DNA from: Saprospiraceae bacterium
Lineage (GTDB): Bacteria; Bacteroidota; Bacteroidia; Chitinophagales; Saprospiraceae
DNA: 64,000 nucleotides
Assembly: GCA_013140975.1 (NCBI GenBank)
Contig: JABFRV010000086.1
Coordinates: 1 to 64,000, forward strand
Direction of reading: 5' to 3'
Shown: positions 62,207-64,000 of the stretch, in pieces
Position numbering within the stretch: position 1 is the first letter of the stretch
Layout of the letters: every line of letters begins with the position of its first letter
Program-made: the position numbers and the translations under genes
Notes under the pieces: model-generated
The model's database searches: none
What the model saw: only the letters and a program-made list of their open reading frames with translations
What the model was told of the DNA's origin: nothing

Positions 62207-64000
62207 ATGAAACAAGTATTATTCGTTGGTATTTCGCTAATAATCCTATTTACTTTTTGCAAGCCAGAGGTAAAAGAAAAAGAACCTATTGTCGAAACCA
62301 GGAGACCTGATCCTCATAGTTTTTCAAGACCTGATATAGCTGTGACCAAACATTTGGAACTAGAACTAAGCTGTGACTTTCAACAAAAACAAATTCGAGG
62401 AATTGCACTCTATGATATTGAGCATAAGAGTGCTGATGAAATAATTTTTGACGTCTTACATTTGAATATAGATAGTATTGATTTAATAGATAATAGAACA
62501 GCAGTAACAAAAGCATCCTATAAGTATATTGAGAATGATGAAGTATTAGGTAAAGGTCTTCATGTTAAATTGAATTCAAATACAAAAAAAGTTAAAATCT
62601 ACTACCGCACTTCAGCTGATGCGATTGCATTGCAGTGGTTAAATGTGGATCAAACGAATACAAAAAAGTTGCCTTATTTGCTTACGCAATCACAGTCGAT
62701 TTACGCCCGCTCATGGATTCCTTGTCAGGATGGTCCCGGAATTCGATTTACTTATAATGCAGTCGTAAATGTTCCTGAGAATATGATGGCAGTTATGAGT
62801 GCCGACAATCCTCAAAAAAGATCTACAGATGGAAGGTATACTTTCACAATGGACATACCAATACCGGCGTATCTGTTAGCATTGGCAGTTGGAGATTTCG
62901 ATTTTAAACCAATCGGAAATCGGACAGGTGTTTATGCATCTTCAGATATACTTGATAAAGCCGTTTGGGAATTTGCAGATTTGGAGAAAATGCTTGAAAC
63001 TGCTGAAACATTATATGGTAAATACCCCTGGGGTCGATATGATGTAATTGTTCTTCCTTCTAGTTTTCCATTTGGAGGAATGGAGAATCCTAAACTTACA
63101 TTTCTTACACCAACTTGTATCGCTGGAGACCGATCTTTAACTTCACTTCTTGCGCATGAACTAGCACATTCCTGGTCAGGTAATTTAGTTACAAATGCAA
63201 CTTGGGAAGACTTTTGGCTGAATGAAGGATTTACAACTTACTTTGAGAATAGAATTATGGAATCATTGTATGGGAAATCATATGCAGATATGTTAAGTCT
63301 TTTGGGCTATCAGGATTTGAAAAAAACGATTGAAGAAATGGGTGATACGAATGTGCTGACAAAATTGAAATTAGATTTAGAAGATGAAGACCCCGAAGAT
63401 GCATTGTCAGATATTGCTTATGAGAAAGGGAAGACCTTATTGCGTTATTTAGAAGAAAGACAGGGTAGGGCTGATTGGGATGGATTCCTAAAGTCATATT
63501 TTGAAAAGTTCAAGTTTAAATCCAATACAACAGAGGGTTTTGTGAAATATCTGGATGAATATTTTCCTACAATGAATAAAGGTGTTCGTGATACAATGCA
63601 GAAATGGATTTATAATCCCGGATTAATTGCATTTCAACCGAATTATGATAATAGCAGATTTTTATTTGTCGAAAAGCAGCTTGAAGAGTTATTAAAAAAA
63701 CCGGGCGCATATAAATTAAAAACAAGGAATTGGTCAACACATGAATGGTTGCACGCAATTCGAAAACTACCCAAAGATATTACAAAGCAAATTATACCCA
63801 ATCTGGAGACCAATTATAAACTCCATGAATCAGGAAATAAGGAAATTGCATTTGCCTGGCTTAAGTATAAGATTGAGAATAACATAAATGCTAAGGAAAT
63901 TGCAAAAGTTGAGAATTTTCTTCTTCAGGTAGGGCGTAGAAAATTTGTTCTTCCCCTATATGAAAGCTTAATGAAAAATGGGCATGAAAAAGAGGCAAAA
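62207..64000 (+). CDS. M1-family aminopeptidase lipoprotein, 3'-truncated by the window
   Basis: The frame is open from the ATG at 62207 to the window end (598 codons); an in-frame ATG also lies at 62189. A lipoprotein signal (ILFTFC) is followed by the M1 N-terminal beta domain and the catalytic part. That part has the exopeptidase motif GGMENPKLTF (in place of GAMEN), the zinc motif HELAHSWSGN and NEGFTTYFE. A leukotriene A4 hydrolase-like helical C-terminal domain is starting. It removes N-terminal residues from peptides in the periplasm or at the surface. Confidence 0.94.
   Translation, partial: MKQVLFVGISLIILFTFCKPEVKEKEPIVETRRPDPHSFSRPDIAVTKHLELELSCDFQQKQIRGIALYDIEHKSADEIIFDVLHLNIDSIDLIDNRTAVTKASYKYIENDEVLGKGLHVKLNSNTKKVKIYYRTSADAIALQWLNVDQTNTKKLPYLLTQSQSIYARSWIPCQDGPGIRFTYNAVVNVPENMMAVMSADNPQKRSTDGRYTFTMDIPIPAYLLALAVGDFDFKPIGNRTGVYASSDILDKAVWEFADLEKMLETAETLYGKYPWGRYDVIVLPSSFPFGGMENPKLTFLTPTCIAGDRSLTSLLAHELAHSWSGNLVTNATWEDFWLNEGFTTYFENRIMESLYGKSYADMLSLLGYQDLKKTIEEMGDTNVLTKLKLDLEDEDPEDALSDIAYEKGKTLLRYLEERQGRADWDGFLKSYFEKFKFKSNTTEGFVKYLDEYFPTMNKGVRDTMQKWIYNPGLIAFQPNYDNSRFLFVEKQLEELLKKPGAYKLKTRNWSTHEWLHAIRKLPKDITKQIIPNLETNYKLHESGNKEIAFAWLKYKIENNINAKEIAKVENFLLQVGRRKFVLPLYESLMKNGHEKEAK

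Overview
The window is AT-rich (roughly one third G+C by eye) and reads as the chromosome of a Bacteroidota bacterium, probably a member of the Saprospiria/Chitinophagia lineages. Shine-Dalgarno sequences are essentially absent, several genes use TTG or GTG starts, and several intergenic regions carry the Bacteroidota -7 box TAnnTTTG (best case at 29144-29174, where TTTG lies 19 bp upstream). Outer-membrane beta-barrels, lipoproteins, TPR/PD40 proteins, MiaE, a WbqC-like protein and a 31-residue basic AURKAIP1/COX24-like protein fit the same assignment. No tRNA, rRNA, CRISPR array or prophage was seen.

Layout. 1-612 is the 3' end of an unknown gene. 1081-2513 is an IS3-family element. 2802-5728 holds an OB-fold-like membrane protein and a NarL-type response regulator/histidine kinase pair. 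5822-14427 (minus strand) is a protein-phosphorylation cluster: small basic secreted protein, membrane protein, DUF900-type hydrolase, secreted coiled-coil protein, FHA-transmembrane-trypsin fusion, PP2C phosphatase, transmembrane Ser/Thr kinase and outer-membrane barrel. 14934-16773 holds small secreted proteins and lipoproteins, including a putative zinc peptidase. 17121-25356 is mostly housekeeping (cinA, an E2 acyltransferase, a PD40/OmpA-like protein, an lgt-like gene, metF, a TfoX-N protein). 25536-28411 holds a carboxylesterase, a REP-associated tyrosine transposase with its palindromic repeats, and ygiD. 28514-33384 holds a YceI protein and an operon of surface lipoprotein, ECF sigma factor and a membrane/beta-barrel fusion.

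33765-44568 is a polysaccharide operon behind a good promoter. It carries a complete predicted route to UDP-2,3-diacetamido-2,3-dideoxymannuronate (WbpA, WbpB, WbpE, WbpD and WbpI homologues), UDP-glucose dehydrogenase, a heparinase II/III-like lyase, two glycosyltransferases and a methyltransferase. 44565-47193 encodes two exported proteins, one a copper-amine-oxidase-like lipoprotein that seems to lack its copper ligands. 47317-58865 is mainly housekeeping (gmk, yicC, HU, TPR protein, rng, glycosyltransferase, miaE, RRM protein, M20 peptidase, FKBP, trmD). The end holds a small lipoprotein, a repeat-bearing intergenic region, a divergent glycosyltransferase/WbqC pair and a truncated M1 aminopeptidase.

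The best candidate for an undescribed system is the kinase/phosphatase/FHA-protease cluster. Its likely logic is a cytoplasmic phosphorylation switch read by an FHA domain that is covalently tied, through one membrane helix, to a periplasmic HtrA-like protease, with several exported partner proteins. The second candidate is the transposase/REP locus, where the 3' tail of the transposase gene and its hairpins are repeated on the other side of the gene.
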